Source: Aerococcus urinae
GTDB taxonomy: Bacteria > Bacillota > Bacilli > Lactobacillales > Aerococcaceae
Assembly: GCF_001543175.1 (NCBI RefSeq)
Contig: NZ_CP014161.1
Coordinates: 124,001-188,000 of the forward strand
Reading direction: 5' to 3'
Length of the DNA stretch: 64,000 nucleotides
Shown here: piece by piece, positions 7,934-17,404 of the stretch
Numbering within the stretch: position 1 is the first letter of the stretch
Layout: each line of letters begins with the position of its first letter
Made by a program: the position numbers and the translations under genes
The notes under the pieces: generated by a model
What the model saw: the letters and a program-made list of their open reading frames with translations, nothing else
What the model was told of the DNA's origin: nothing
Database searches by the model: none

Positions 7934-9643
7934 ATGTCTTTCATTAATGCTCTTATTGAGGGGCTCGTAGTTGTCTTGGTTATTATTTCGGTAATTTTTA
8001 TTTTGGGACTCCTTATTTATAAAAAAATCAAGCAAAGTTCTTCAAAAGAAGAAAAAATGACAAAGTCTGTTCGAGAAGTCGTGATTGATTGTGAAGATAT
8101 CCAAGAAGATCAGGTGAAATTTGCTTTATCGTCATCTTCTTCAGATAGTTCATATTTTGATTTCCTTTCTAAGCTAGCCGACTTGGCTGAAGATCCTCAA
8201 ATTGAGCGGGTCTATATTGACTTGGACAAATTAGACCTATCTTCAGCTCAAATTGAAGAGGTAAGACCCATATTTGAAGAGATGGGAAAAAATAAAGAAG
8301 TCATTGCCTATGGAGCTGTCTTTGATAAAAGGACCTACCTCATGGCCTTACTGGCTTCAAAGATATATCTCCTGGATACCAATAATGCTGGACTATTTTT
8401 TAGGGGTTATCAGTTCCAGGAATTATATCTATCTGATTTTCTCAAAAAATTAGGTGTTAGAGTGAATGTTTTATCTATTGGTGATTATAAAGATGCTGGA
8501 GAAAGTTTGAAGCAAAATCAAATGAGTGATTTTAAGCGTCAATCGCTACAAAAACTTGGCGATCAAAGCTTAAGTTATTTTCTAAATTTCGTGAAAGCAA
8601 AACGAAATGTTGATATCGAAAAGGAGCTTTTAGAGGGAGAATTTATTTTAAGCAATCGCCAGCAAGCCCTAGATAAGGGGCTAATTGATGGCTACATATC
8701 CTATGCAGATTTAGTCTCTAATGATGATACGAAGAAAGTTAGTTTCGAAACTTATGAACCAATGAACAAACAGAAAGATGGGCCTGTGTTAGACACTCTT
8801 AAAAAGTACCGTAAGGGAAAGAATTCTCAATCAGAGCTGGCCGTAATTTGTTTGTCTGGAGAAATTCAAAGCAGAGAGAGTAAAGGCAGCTATATTTCTT
8901 ACGCTAATGTGAAAAAGAAGGTCGACCAAATTAAAGAAATGGACCAGCTCTCTGGAATTATTCTGCGTATCGACAGTCCTGGAGGATCAGCCTTGGAAGC
9001 AGAAAAAATTTATCAAATGCTTTCACATTTAGATCTTCCTATATATGTTTCCATGGCTAACTATTGTGCTAGTGGAGGTTATTATATTGCCTGTGCTGGT
9101 GATCGCTTATTCGCTGATAAGATTACCTTGACGGGATCAATCGGTGTAGTTGGTCTAATACCAGAATTTTCTGGGACCTTGGAGAAATTGAGCATTCATC
9201 CCGAATCAGTAAGTAAGGGTCAAGGTGTGGACTTTTTTGATTTTACGAGTCCTGTATCAAATTGGTCTAAGGATCGCCTTATTAATCACATGATGGAAGT
9301 GTATCAAGAATTCAAAGAACGGGTGTCGAAAGCACGTAAGTTAAGTGAAGATGAAGTAGAAGCTTTAGCAGGTGGGCGTGTGTACCTTGGAGAGGAAGCG
9401 CAAACCAAGGGCCTTGTTGATGAGATTGGTTCGCTTAATGAATGTATTGAGGCACTTAGCCAAAAATTAGGGCTAGACGATCCTAAAATCACCTATATTC
9501 AAGAAAAGATAGATAGTCAAGAACTTCTAAAACAAATGAAGTTGTCCATGCCCAAAGCTTCTTTAGAAGCGACTATACAAGAATATCTCCCGCTTGATAT
9601 GGATATTCAATTATATGAGGCAGTAAGACGGAAGGATCTATAA
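7934..9643 (+). CDS. sppA: Signal peptide peptidase SppA, long (two-domain) form
   Basis: 569 residues: an N-terminal membrane helix (about residues 10-30), then two S49 domains as in the E. coli 67-kDa SppA. The catalytic Lys is in IGDYKDAGE (about residue 185, first domain) and the catalytic Ser in CASGGYYIACAGDRL (about residue 380, second domain). LTGSIGVVG and VYLGEEAQTKGLVDEIG are also family-typical. It should cleave leftover signal peptides in the membrane. The start is uncertain: AAGGA at 7916 is close to GTG 7925 and 13 bases from ATG 7934. The gene is visibly more AT-rich than the trp and ABC genes around it, and most Gram-positive SppA proteins are single-domain. Confidence 0.88.
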   Translation: MSFINALIEGLVVVLVIISVIFILGLLIYKKIKQSSSKEEKMTKSVREVVIDCEDIQEDQVKFALSSSSSDSSYFDFLSKLADLAEDPQIERVYIDLDKLDLSSAQIEEVRPIFEEMGKNKEVIAYGAVFDKRTYLMALLASKIYLLDTNNAGLFFRGYQFQELYLSDFLKKLGVRVNVLSIGDYKDAGESLKQNQMSDFKRQSLQKLGDQSLSYFLNFVKAKRNVDIEKELLEGEFILSNRQQALDKGLIDGYISYADLVSNDDTKKVSFETYEPMNKQKDGPVLDTLKKYRKGKNSQSELAVICLSGEIQSRESKGSYISYANVKKKVDQIKEMDQLSGIILRIDSPGGSALEAEKIYQMLSHLDLPIYVSMANYCASGGYYIACAGDRLFADKITLTGSIGVVGLIPEFSGTLEKLSIHPESVSKGQGVDFFDFTSPVSNWSKDRLINHMMEVYQEFKERVSKARKLSEDEVEALAGGRVYLGEEAQTKGLVDEIGSLNECIEALSQKLGLDDPKITYIQEKIDSQELLKQMKLSMPKASLEATIQEYLPLDMDIQLYEAVRRKDL

Positions 9644-9680
9644 AAATTCTTGTGATATTAAATGTCTTTTTAAATGATAA

Positions 9681-9724
9681 AAAACGGTATAGCTGGCTTT
9701 TTATAGCTGGCTATACCGTTTTTC
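9681..9724. terminator. Bidirectional intrinsic terminator
   Basis: AAAACGGTATAGC pairs with GCTATACCGTTTT, between the convergent sppA and trpA. Confidence 0.85.
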
Positions 9725-10498
9725 TTACTGAATGGCTTGGACGATGGATTTGGTAAATTCACGGATTGGTTTTTCCGCTTGGTCCTGGTAGTGGTCGATC
9801 AGTTTAATGATAGCAGACCCGATAATTACCCCATCAGACAGGTCAGCCATTTTCTTGGCCTGGCTGGGGTTGGAGACTCCGAAACCGATGGCGGCTGGAA
9901 TATCAGGGTTGGCCTGGCGAATGGCTTGGACCATGGCGTCGAGGTCAGTTTGAATGCTTTGTCTGGTCCCGGTCACTCCCAGTGAAGACACCACATAAAG
10001 AAAGCCTTCTGCTTCTTTGGCAATTTTATGGATGCGGTCATGGGAGGTGGGGGCAACCAAAGAAATCAAGGCAACATTATATTTTTGACTGTAGGGGAGG
10101 AGTTCCCCTTTTTCCTCGTAAGGCACATCAGGCAGGATAAGTCCTTGGATGCCTACTTCCTGGCAACGGCGCAGAAATTTTTCTGGTCCATAACCAAAGA
10201 CGATATTGGCATAGGTCATAAAGACTAAGGGAATATCGATTTTCTTACGGAGGCTCTCTACCATAGCGAAGACATCATCGGTATGGAGGCCTCCCTTTAA
10301 AGCCGTTTCGATAGCGTGTTGGATGACTGGACCTTCAGCTGTGGGGTCTGAGAAAGGAATTCCAATCTCAATTAAACTGGCACCTTCCTCGGCCATGGCT
10401 TCAATATACCTTTCTGTGCTGGCGAGGTCTGGGTAACCAGCGGTGATGTATGGGATAAAGGCTTTTTTATTTTGGAAAACGGATTGAATACTAGTCAT
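9725..10498 (-). CDS. trpA: Tryptophan synthase alpha subunit
   Basis: 257 residues; cleaves indole-3-glycerol phosphate to indole and glyceraldehyde 3-phosphate, passing indole to TrpB. Catalytic Glu is in [17 protein letters not shown], catalytic Asp in [10 protein letters not shown], and the phosphate site is [11 protein letters not shown] plus GVIIGSAII. The ATG at 10498 overlaps the end of trpB by eight bases and gives normal TrpA length; longer readings would run deep into trpB. Last gene of the operon. Confidence 0.97.
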   Translation of the reverse strand: MTSIQSVFQNKKAFIPYITAGYPDLASTERYIEAMAEEGASLIEIGIPFSDPTAEGPVIQHAIETALKGGLHTDDVFAMVESLRKKIDIPLVFMTYANIVFGYGPEKFLRRCQEVGIQGLILPDVPYEEKGELLPYSQKYNVALISLVAPTSHDRIHKIAKEAEGFLYVVSSLGVTGTRQSIQTDLDAMVQAIRQANPDIPAAIGFGVSNPSQAKKMADLSDGVIIGSAIIKLIDHYQDQAEKPIREFTKSIVQAIQ

Positions 10499-11675
10499 AA
10501 ATTTCTTCCCCCCGGTAACGTGCAATGGCGGCACAATCCTTATCACCACGACCAGACAAGGTAATACAGATAATCTGGTCGGGGCGCATGGTTTTAGCTA
10601 ATTTGATGGCGTAGGCGACGGCATGAGCGGATTCGATGGCGGGAATAATCCCTTCCACCCGACTCAGGTATTCAAAAGCTTGGACTGCTTCTTCGTCCGT
10701 GATCGGTACATAGTGAGCCCGCTTTCTGGCAGCCAGGTCGGCGTGTTCAGGCCCAATGCCTGGGTAGTCGAGACCAGCGGAGATGGAATAGACCGGGTTG
10801 ACTTGCCCATCTGCATCTTGGGCGATAATGGTCTTCATCCCGTGGTAGACCCCTGGACGTCCCACTTGCATGGTGGCAGCGGTATCTGGACTATCAACCC
10901 CATGACCCGCGCCTTCGCAACCGAATAGTTGCACTTCAGGGTCATCGATAAAGGCGGCAAAAGACCCAATAGCGTTAGAGCCACCTCCCACGCAGGCCAA
11001 GACTGCATCGGGTAAGCGACCTTCGCGTTGGAGAATTTCTTGACGCATTTCTCTTGAAATGACGCTTTGGAAGTCACGTACCATGGTTGGGAAGGGGTGG
11101 GGACCCATGGCCGAACCGATGCAATAGTGAGTGTCTTCCATGCGCCGGCTCCATTCTTTCATGGTTTCATTGACCGCGTCCTTTAAGGTCCCGGTCCCTG
11201 AATCAACGGCCACCACTTGGGCGCCGAGTAGTTTCATCCGGTAGACATTGAGGGCCTGGCGTTCGGTGTCATGCTTACCCATGTAAACCACACAGTCGAG
11301 ATTTAACAAGGCGCAGGCCGTCGCGGTAGCCACGCCATGTTGGCCAGCTCCGGTTTCAGCAATGATCCGGGTTTTGCCCATCTTTTTAGCCAGGAGGACT
11401 TGGCCGAGGACATTGTTAATCTTATGGGCTCCAGTATGATTGAGATCTTCACGTTTGAGATAGATTTTTGGTCCCCCTAAATCTTCGGTCATATTCTTAG
11501 CGTAATAGAGTAGGCTGGGGCGTCCGGCGTAATTATTTAATAAATCGGTCAACTCGCTTTGAAATTCAGGATCATTCTTATATTTATTATAGGCAGCCTC
11601 TAGTTCGATTACAGAAGGCATCAGCGTTTCTGCTACGAATTGTCCACCGTATTCTCCAAATCTTCCTTTAGACAT
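10491..11675 (-). CDS. trpB: Tryptophan synthase beta subunit
   Basis: 394 residues, PLP enzyme condensing indole with serine. The PLP lysine is in [13 protein letters not shown], the phosphate-binding loop is [10 protein letters not shown], and [13 protein letters not shown] (catalytic Glu) and [14 protein letters not shown] are present. It overlaps trpF by eight bases and trpA by eight bases, so the operon is tightly coupled. Confidence 0.98.
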   Translation of the reverse strand: MSKGRFGEYGGQFVAETLMPSVIELEAAYNKYKNDPEFQSELTDLLNNYAGRPSLLYYAKNMTEDLGGPKIYLKREDLNHTGAHKINNVLGQVLLAKKMGKTRIIAETGAGQHGVATATACALLNLDCVVYMGKHDTERQALNVYRMKLLGAQVVAVDSGTGTLKDAVNETMKEWSRRMEDTHYCIGSAMGPHPFPTMVRDFQSVISREMRQEILQREGRLPDAVLACVGGGSNAIGSFAAFIDDPEVQLFGCEGAGHGVDSPDTAATMQVGRPGVYHGMKTIIAQDADGQVNPVYSISAGLDYPGIGPEHADLAARKRAHYVPITDEEAVQAFEYLSRVEGIIPAIESAHAVAYAIKLAKTMRPDQIICITLSGRGDKDCAAIARYRGEEIYD

Positions 11676-12273
11676 TTTTTACCATCCTTACTATTTCTTT
11701 GATTTTATCTGGGTCTTTGTATCCTTGATTTTCCACTCCAGTCGAGAGGTCCAAGCCAGCGGGGTGGACTTGGGTCATAGCGGCTTGTATATTAGTGGCA
11801 TTGAGTCCTCCGGCGAGGATAAAGGGGCGGTCGAAATCCTCTAAGAGCTCCCAGTTAAAAGACTTGCCACTGCCGGCCTCCTTATAGTCGAGGAGAATCT
11901 GGTCAGCGGGACTGGCTTTAGCCTTTGCTAAGTCGCTAGCCTCACTAATGGCAAAGGCTTTCCAGATGGGTTTGCCAGTAGTATTTTGTAAATCGCTAAT
12001 GTCAGCCGGGCTCTCTTGGCCGTGCAGTTGAGCAATATCGATGATTCCTGATTCTAATAAGTCTGCAATCCGATCTAAGGGATAGTTGACGAAGACACCC
12101 ACTTTTTGAATTTTGGGGTCGACCTCTTGGCTGAGTTGTTTTAAGGTGTCGAGTGTGATTGACCGTTGACTTTTAGGGAAATCGACAATGAAACCGACAT
12201 AGTCGATGGCTAGGGGATTGCAGTAGCTGATATCAATCGGGCGCTTGAGACCACATATTTTAAGCTTTGGCAT
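11668..12273 (-). CDS. trpF: Phosphoribosylanthranilate isomerase
   Basis: 201 residues; isomerises phosphoribosylanthranilate to CdRP. Catalytic Cys is in KICGLKRP at the start and catalytic Asp near [26 protein letters not shown] and [11 protein letters not shown] are typical TIM-barrel landmarks. ATG at 12273 lies inside the trpC 3' end (14-base overlap). Confidence 0.96.
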   Translation of the reverse strand: MPKLKICGLKRPIDISYCNPLAIDYVGFIVDFPKSQRSITLDTLKQLSQEVDPKIQKVGVFVNYPLDRIADLLESGIIDIAQLHGQESPADISDLQNTTGKPIWKAFAISEASDLAKAKASPADQILLDYKEAGSGKSFNWELLEDFDRPFILAGGLNATNIQAAMTQVHPAGLDLSTGVENQGYKDPDKIKEIVRMVKNV

Positions 12274-13060
12274 GGTGACTGGCCTTTCGAAAAGCTTGGA
12301 TCAGGTCGCTGGGATCAGCTTGGCGCATCAAGGCCTCACCCACCAAGACAGCGTCCGCACCAATTTCAATAAGGGATTTAATATCTTCCGGGCCTCTTAC
12401 CCCACTTTCTGCGACAAAGAGGACCGAATCAGGGATCTGACTTCTTAGCTCTGCCGCATGGTTGAAGTCGACAGAGAAGTCCTTTAAATTACGGTTGTTG
12501 ACGCCGATAATCTTAGCACCACAGGCTAGGGCCAGGTCGATTTCTTCCCGGTTATGGGTCTCCACTAGGGCACTAAGGCCTAGGTCATTACAAATAGATA
12601 GGTAGGACTCTAATTGGTCTGCCTGCCCGTCTAAGAGAGAGCAGATAATTAAAACTGCGTTGGCCCCCATGACTTTTGCTTGGTAGATTTGATAGGGATC
12701 GACAGTAAAGTCCTTTCTAAGCATGGGGAGGGAAACGGATTGGCGGATTTCTTCAAAGATTTCCTTGGAGCCAAGGAACCACTTGGGCTCGGTTAATACC
12801 GAAATAGCATCCACCTGACTGTCTTGGTAGCGTTTGGCGATGTCCAAGTAGGGAAAGTCGGGAGAAATCACCCCTTTAGAGGGAGAAGCCTTCTTGATTT
12901 CAGCAATGATGCTGAGCCCTTCTTTGGCTAAGGCTTGTTCAAAAATGGGCTGGCCCTTAGCCAAAGTCAGGGCACGGTCCTTAATGGCTTCAAAAGGAAG
13001 CTTGGCTTTACTGGCTTGGACCCGTTCCTTACTATGTAAGGCTAACTGCTGTAAGATCAT
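12260..13060 (-). CDS. trpC: Indole-3-glycerol phosphate synthase
   Basis: 266 residues; closes the indole ring from CdRP. Motifs: IIAEIKKASPSKG (catalytic Lys), DAISVLTEPKWFLGS, LRKDFTVDPYQIY (catalytic Lys), ALVETHN, GVNNRNLKDF and FVAESGVRGPEDI. ATG at 13060 is chosen because AAGGAGTCGCCC precedes it. It overlaps the trpD end by 29 bases, an unusually long overlap, but both frames are clearly coding. Confidence 0.96.
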   Translation of the reverse strand: MILQQLALHSKERVQASKAKLPFEAIKDRALTLAKGQPIFEQALAKEGLSIIAEIKKASPSKGVISPDFPYLDIAKRYQDSQVDAISVLTEPKWFLGSKEIFEEIRQSVSLPMLRKDFTVDPYQIYQAKVMGANAVLIICSLLDGQADQLESYLSICNDLGLSALVETHNREEIDLALACGAKIIGVNNRNLKDFSVDFNHAAELRSQIPDSVLFVAESGVRGPEDIKSLIEIGADAVLVGEALMRQADPSDLIQAFRKASHHAKA

Positions 13061-14075
13061 GGGCGACTCCTTCCTGGCTAGCGGAAATATAATCTTGTAA
13101 AAGTTGGTAGGCAGCGCCGGAATCAATGATTTGACGAGCCAGATCAATCCCTGCGGTTAAACTATCAACTCTTCTAGCGGCGTAGAGACCAGCAGCGGCA
13201 TTGAGGAGGGTAATGTCGCGTTTAGCCCCTTGTTCTTTGCCGGTGAGGATATCAATGGTAATTTGAGCATTGTCTGCTGGACTGCCGCCAACAATGTCTG
13301 CCTTTTGGTATTTTGGAAAACCGTAGTCTTCCGGTTTGATGACAAAGCTTTCTTCATAGTCACCATCGAAGAAGAGGGCTGAAGTCGGAGCAGAAATCGA
13401 AATCTCATCCATGCCGTCTTGGCCGTAAACCACCAGGCCACGTTCAACTCCTAAGTTCTTAATCACCTTGGCCATGGGTTGGATCAAATCTTCTTGGTAG
13501 ACACCCAGCACTTGGTATTTGGGTTTAGCTGGATTAGTAATTGGCCCTAGGATATTGAAGATGGTCTTAATTCCTAAGTCTTTGCGGACACCACTAACAT
13601 TTTTCATGGAAAGGTGGTAGTTTTGGGCAAAGAGGAAGCAGATACCAACTTGGTCGAGAAGTTGCTTAGCTAGGTCAGGATCCTGGTAGAGATTAATGCC
13701 GAGTGCTTCGATACAGTCAGCTGCACCTGACTTGGAAGAGGCTGACCGGTTGCCGTGCTTAGTGACGGGGACGCCAGCTGCGGCAATGATTAGGGAAGCG
13801 GTGGTTGAAATGTTGAAGGAATAGGATTGGTCACCGCCAGTTCCCACAATTTCTAAAGTGTCGCGATCGGTTTCCAGGGCCTTGGCTTGGTCACGCATGG
13901 CGGCTGCAGCCCCTGCAATTTCTTGGTCACTAGCCCCTTTGATGGCTAGGGCGGTCAAGTAGGCGGCCATTTGGACTTGGCTGACTTGGCCAGTCATCAT
14001 AGCCTTCACCGCTTGGTAGGAATCTTGGTAAGATAGGTCTTGCTTGTTAATTAATTGTTCGATTGCTGCTTTCAT
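13032..14075 (-). CDS. trpD: Anthranilate phosphoribosyltransferase
   Basis: 347 residues; transfers phosphoribose from PRPP to anthranilate. VGTGGDQSYSFNISTTASLI is the PRPP/Gly-rich loop, and KHGNRSASSKSGAADCIEALG and GPITNPAKP are family signatures. It is the first gene of the operon, directly behind the T-box leaders. trpE and trpG (anthranilate synthase) are not upstream. Confidence 0.97.
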   Translation of the reverse strand: MKAAIEQLINKQDLSYQDSYQAVKAMMTGQVSQVQMAAYLTALAIKGASDQEIAGAAAAMRDQAKALETDRDTLEIVGTGGDQSYSFNISTTASLIIAAAGVPVTKHGNRSASSKSGAADCIEALGINLYQDPDLAKQLLDQVGICFLFAQNYHLSMKNVSGVRKDLGIKTIFNILGPITNPAKPKYQVLGVYQEDLIQPMAKVIKNLGVERGLVVYGQDGMDEISISAPTSALFFDGDYEESFVIKPEDYGFPKYQKADIVGGSPADNAQITIDILTGKEQGAKRDITLLNAAAGLYAARRVDSLTAGIDLARQIIDSGAAYQLLQDYISASQEGVAHDLTAVSLT

Positions 14076-14107
14076 TGTGTTCTCTCCTTTTTAGTTCTTG
14101 ATAGACA

Positions 14108-14375
14108 AAAAACTTGCCCCCATAACTAATCCAACTTCTGATTAGTTATAAGGACAAGTTACTTAACCTGCGGTACCACCTTGCTTGGCATCCCCTGATG
14201 CCCACTTAGGAGCGGTCAGTCTGACCACCCGGCTGCTGATAACGCCAGCCTTGCGTCTTGCTTTTAGCTCTAATAAAGCCCTTGGCAAGCCTTCCGAAGG
14301 CCCATCGCTAAGGCTGGCTAAACGTCTTCCATCACCACGTTCTTGCTCTAAGCTAGTTACTTAGCTATTCCTTCG
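14108..14375 (-). promoter_or_regulatory. T-box leader, promoter-distal of two in tandem (trp operon)
   Basis: On the minus strand the T-box core AGGTGGTACCGCAGG (complement of 14167-14181) is followed by the terminator pair AACTTGTCC...GGGGCAAGTTTTTT (14110-14160). Upstream lie a Stem I-like region with the apical motif GTGGTGATGGAAGAC, a GCCTTCGGAAGGC hairpin and a CATCAGGGGATG hairpin. Uncharged tRNA should pair with the T-box bulge and favour read-through into trpD. The specifier codon could not be assigned with confidence. Confidence 0.85.
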
Positions 14376-14394
14376 TCATAAGTTTGATTTACAA

Positions 14395-14680
14395 ATAAAA
14401 AGCGCTTATCCATAAAACATTAAAAATTAATGTTCTAAGGACAAGCGCTTTTCTACCTGCGGTGCCACCTTACTTGATCGCTCGGGCGATCCTCTCGTGA
14501 TAAGCCGTTTCGCTTATCACACAACCCGCTTAACGGGGGTCAATCCGTTATGGCTACTCTCGATGTTCACCATACCCTCCGAGGCCCATCCATTAGACTA
14601 ATCAGACGCTCTCACCCTTCGTCCTCGCTTGAGATTAGTTGGTTAATGTTACTTCCTCATTGCCGGTTTCATAATTTCAT
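14395..14680 (-). promoter_or_regulatory. T-box leader, promoter-proximal of two in tandem (trp operon)
   Basis: A second, separate T-box: core AAGGTGGCACCGCAGG on the minus strand (complement of 14456-14471), and terminator AAAAGCGCTTGTCC...GGATAAGCGCTTTTT (14400-14452). Stem I has AATGAGGAAGTAAC at its base, an ACTAATC/GATTAGT stem and the apical GGGTGAGAGC. A TGG triplet sits just before ATGGGCC where the Trp specifier would be expected, but folding is needed. GTGATAAGC/GCTTATCAC forms a further hairpin. Confidence 0.87.
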
Positions 14681-14682
14681 CT

Positions 14683-14711
14683 ATCATAGCCAAGTCTATA
14701 AATAAAAGCAA
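14683..14711 (-). promoter_or_regulatory. trp operon promoter
   Basis: On the minus strand TTGCTT, 17 bp, TATGAT reads directly into the first T-box leader. Spacing is ideal for a housekeeping promoter. Confidence 0.75.
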
Positions 14712-14754
14712 GCTAAATTTAATTTTTGTGAATTTTAATTATATGATCTAAATT

Positions 14755-14780
14755 GATCGCCTGGGCCTAAGCAAGGCGAT
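14755..14780. other. Hairpin in the trp/bce intergenic region
   Basis: ATCGCCT and AGGCGAT form a 7-bp inverted repeat with an 11-base loop, with no T-run on the plus side. The rest of 14712-14952 is AT-rich; I see no gene in it. Confidence 0.35.
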
Positions 14781-14952
14781 TTAAAGTGTTATCGACAATA
14801 ATAGCTAATGACTTGATGGACAAATTTTGCCGTGACACTACCAGTAAGGAATAATTTTAAAAGTAATCTTTTCTAAATTAATCAGACTTTTTATGATCAG
14901 GAGGAGAATGTTATACTTAATAAACCAAGACCTAAGGAAAGGAGCGGTGGAG

Positions 14953-15645
14953 ATGGCTGAAAAAATATTTGTGGTTGAGGATGACCCGGTGATTGCAGCC
15001 GGACTGGAGCGGGAATTGACCAAGTGGCATTACCAGGTCCAAAGGGCGGAAGACTTTGAAGCCATTGACCAGGAATGTCGGCGTTTTGCCCCCCACTTAG
15101 TTCTATTAGATTTAAACTTGCCGTCTTATGATGGTTATTACTGGTGTCAGATGATCCGTAAAGATAGTGATGTACCGATTCTTTTCCTATCAGCCCGCGA
15201 TACCAGTATGGACCAAGTTATGGCCATGCAGGTAGGTGGCGACGATTATGTCACCAAGCCTATCGACCTGCCCCTCTTATTAGCCAAGGTTCAAGCCCTC
15301 TTGCGCCGGGCCTATCGCTATAATTCGGCGAGTGAGATTTTGGCTTTTGCTGGGGTCCAACTTGATCCCACTAAGGCAAGGCTACTTTACCAAGGTCAAG
15401 CTAGCGACTTAACCGCTACTGAGCTGCTTATCCTCAAGCAGCTCTTTCAAGCCCAAGGCGACTATGTCAGCCGGGAAAGCTTGATGGAAGAGTGCTGGCT
15501 AGGAGAGACTTATATTGATGATAATACCTTAGCAGTTAACATTTCCCGTTTACGTAAGAAATTGTCGGACATGGGTCTAGCAGATTTTATCAAGACCAAG
15601 AAGCGGGTAGGCTACGCCTTAAATGAGGAGGTTGCTAGTCAGTGA
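14953..15645 (+). CDS. Response regulator, OmpR/PhoB type (BceR-like)
   Basis: 230 residues. A receiver domain (acidic pair EDDP near residue 10, phospho-Asp in LVLLDLNLPSYDG, switch Ser in ILFLSARD, Lys in DDYVTKPID) is followed by a winged-helix DNA-binding domain (LTATELLILKQLFQ; IDDNTLAVNISRLRKKL). ATG 14953 follows AAAGGAGCGGTGGAG. It overlaps the kinase gene by four bases. With the downstream transporter it fits a bacitracin/antimicrobial-peptide sensing module. Confidence 0.92.
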   Translation: MAEKIFVVEDDPVIAAGLERELTKWHYQVQRAEDFEAIDQECRRFAPHLVLLDLNLPSYDGYYWCQMIRKDSDVPILFLSARDTSMDQVMAMQVGGDDYVTKPIDLPLLLAKVQALLRRAYRYNSASEILAFAGVQLDPTKARLLYQGQASDLTATELLILKQLFQAQGDYVSRESLMEECWLGETYIDDNTLAVNISRLRKKLSDMGLADFIKTKKRVGYALNEEVASQ

Positions 15646-16547
15646 AAGACTTTTTGAAGCGCCAGTCTGTGACTCTAATTACCATGACTTTTACCGTTTT
15701 GGTTATTTTGTTAGCGGTGATTCTTTTTGACTTAGATGCAATGGTAGCTCGCTTTCTTTTGCTTTTCCTTAGCTTCTTTTATGGAATTATATTACTACTT
15801 AGCTACTGGCTGGAAGACAGGCAGGTCGACTACCGCAAGCTTTACCATGATAGTCAGGCTAAGGCAGAGGCTGACCGGGTTCAAGCCGACCTGGTCAAGC
15901 AGGAGCAGCAGGGCTATTTCTTGACTTGGCTCCACCAGATCAAGACCCCAATCGCAGCGGCCAAGCTCCTCATCCAAGACTTGGAACCTAAGACCAAGGA
16001 TGACCTGGAAGCTCAGTTACTAGCTATTGAAAATTACACCACCATGGTCCTCACCTATTTGAAGGTAAGTAATGAGCAGAAGAACCTGCAGATTAAGGCC
16101 GTTAGCCTGGATGCCCTCATCGCCCCCTTACTCAAAAAGTACCGGCGGATCTTTATTAATAGTCATACCCGCCTCCACTACCAAGCTATTCCTGACCAAG
16201 TCATGACTGATCCTACGGCTTCTGAAATCATGATAGAACAGGTCCTTAATAATGCCCTCAAGTATGCTTCAGGAAGAGAGATTTGGATTACTTATCAAGC
16301 GGATCAGGCCTGCCTCACTATTCGGGACAATGGCCGGGGGATCAAGGCCAGTGACCTGCCCAAGGTCTTTGACCAGGGTTACTCAGCTTTTATGGGCAAG
16401 TCTTTGCGGCGATCAACGGGGATCGGTCTCTTTCTGGTCAAGCAATTGGCCGATCGTTTAGACCAGCCGGTAGACCTAGAGTCCACTTGGGGCCAGGGAA
16501 CGACAGTTAGAATTTATTTTCACCAAGATGCCTTCAGCGCGTCTTAG
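15642..16547 (+). CDS. Sensor histidine kinase, intramembrane-sensing (BceS-like)
   Basis: 301 residues. Two membrane helices with almost no outside loop (about residues 12-30 and 36-55), then a dimerisation/phospho-acceptor helix with FLTWLHQIKTPIAA (phospho-His), and an ATPase domain with N box (EQVLNNALKYA), G1 (IRDNGRGIKASDLPKVFDQG) and G2 (STGIGLFLVKQ). This short membrane part is typical of BceS kinases, which sense through their ABC transporter rather than directly. Confidence 0.92.
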   Translation: MKDFLKRQSVTLITMTFTVLVILLAVILFDLDAMVARFLLLFLSFFYGIILLLSYWLEDRQVDYRKLYHDSQAKAEADRVQADLVKQEQQGYFLTWLHQIKTPIAAAKLLIQDLEPKTKDDLEAQLLAIENYTTMVLTYLKVSNEQKNLQIKAVSLDALIAPLLKKYRRIFINSHTRLHYQAIPDQVMTDPTASEIMIEQVLNNALKYASGREIWITYQADQACLTIRDNGRGIKASDLPKVFDQGYSAFMGKSLRRSTGIGLFLVKQLADRLDQPVDLESTWGQGTTVRIYFHQDAFSAS

Positions 16548-16566
16548 CTTACAATTTTGTAAGATT

Positions 16567-16610
16567 GGGTCCTGCTTTTGTTAGTTTAGATAAAGGCAGG
16601 GCCTTTTTTT
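16567..16610 (+). terminator. Intrinsic terminator between kinase and transporter genes
   Basis: GGTCCTGCTTT and AAAGGCAGGGCC form a stem followed by seven T. A TATAAT hexamer just after it (near 16617-16622) may be the -10 of the transporter's own promoter. Confidence 0.75.
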
Positions 16611-16653
16611 CCTTTCTATAATAAAGTCAAAGAAAAGAATGGAGGAGAAAGAC

Positions 16654-17403
16654 ATGCTATTAAACGTGATTCATTTAGAAAAAATATATGGCCAGGGCGG
16701 CAATGCGACGACGGCCTTACGGGACGTGACCTTTCAAGCGGAAGCTGGTGAGTTTGTTGCCATTATGGGGGAGTCCGGCTCAGGGAAATCCACTCTCTTA
16801 AATATTATTGCCACCTTGGATAAGGCTACTGGGGGCCAAGTCTTCTTAAATGGCCAATCTTTGGCGGCCTTAGGGGAAAGTGATCTGGCTGCCTTTCGCC
16901 GCAAGGAGTTGGGCTTTGTCTTCCAAGACTTCAATATGCTTAATACCTTCACTAACCGGGACAATATTCTCCTGCCCCTGGTGCTTTCCAATATGGATTA
17001 TCCGGAAATGGAGCGACGTTTAGCGAAGATTGCTCCTTTACTCGGGATTGAAGACCTCTTGGACAAGTATCCCTATCAGATTTCCGGAGGGCAGCAGCAG
17101 CGGGTGGCTATTGGCCGGGCGATAATTACCCAACCTAGTCTGATTCTGGCTGATGAGCCGACTGGGGCCCTCGATTCTAAAAACAGTGAGGCGATCATGA
17201 AACTCTTTACCCAGTTAAACCAGCAGGGGATGACCATTTTCATGGTAACTCATTCCTTACGTTGTGCGGCTTATGCTAAGCGTGTTCTTTTTATTAAGGA
17301 TGGGGTAGTTTACCATGAAATTTATCGGGGTGAAGATTCTTTAGCTGATTTTCAGGAGAAGATCGCCAACAGTCTCTCCTTTTTAAATCGGGAGGAGGGC
17401 TAG
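16654..17403 (+). CDS. ABC transporter ATP-binding protein (BceA-like)
   Basis: 249-residue ATPase of the MacB/LolD-like antimicrobial-peptide export or detoxification class. Walker [12 protein letters not shown], signature [14 protein letters not shown], Walker [14 protein letters not shown]-loop MVTHS. ATG 16654 has GGAGG eight bases upstream; the upstream in-frame ATG lies within that ribosome site. It partners with the permease two bases downstream. Confidence 0.93.
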   Translation: MLLNVIHLEKIYGQGGNATTALRDVTFQAEAGEFVAIMGESGSGKSTLLNIIATLDKATGGQVFLNGQSLAALGESDLAAFRRKELGFVFQDFNMLNTFTNRDNILLPLVLSNMDYPEMERRLAKIAPLLGIEDLLDKYPYQISGGQQQRVAIGRAIITQPSLILADEPTGALDSKNSEAIMKLFTQLNQQGMTIFMVTHSLRCAAYAKRVLFIKDGVVYHEIYRGEDSLADFQEKIANSLSFLNREEG

Positions 17404-17404
17404 T

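Noticed and set aside
14395-14680. Assigning TGG as the certain Trp specifier of the first T-box
   Set aside because: The candidate could also pair with CATTA at the base of Stem I. Without folding, the specifier loop is not resolved.
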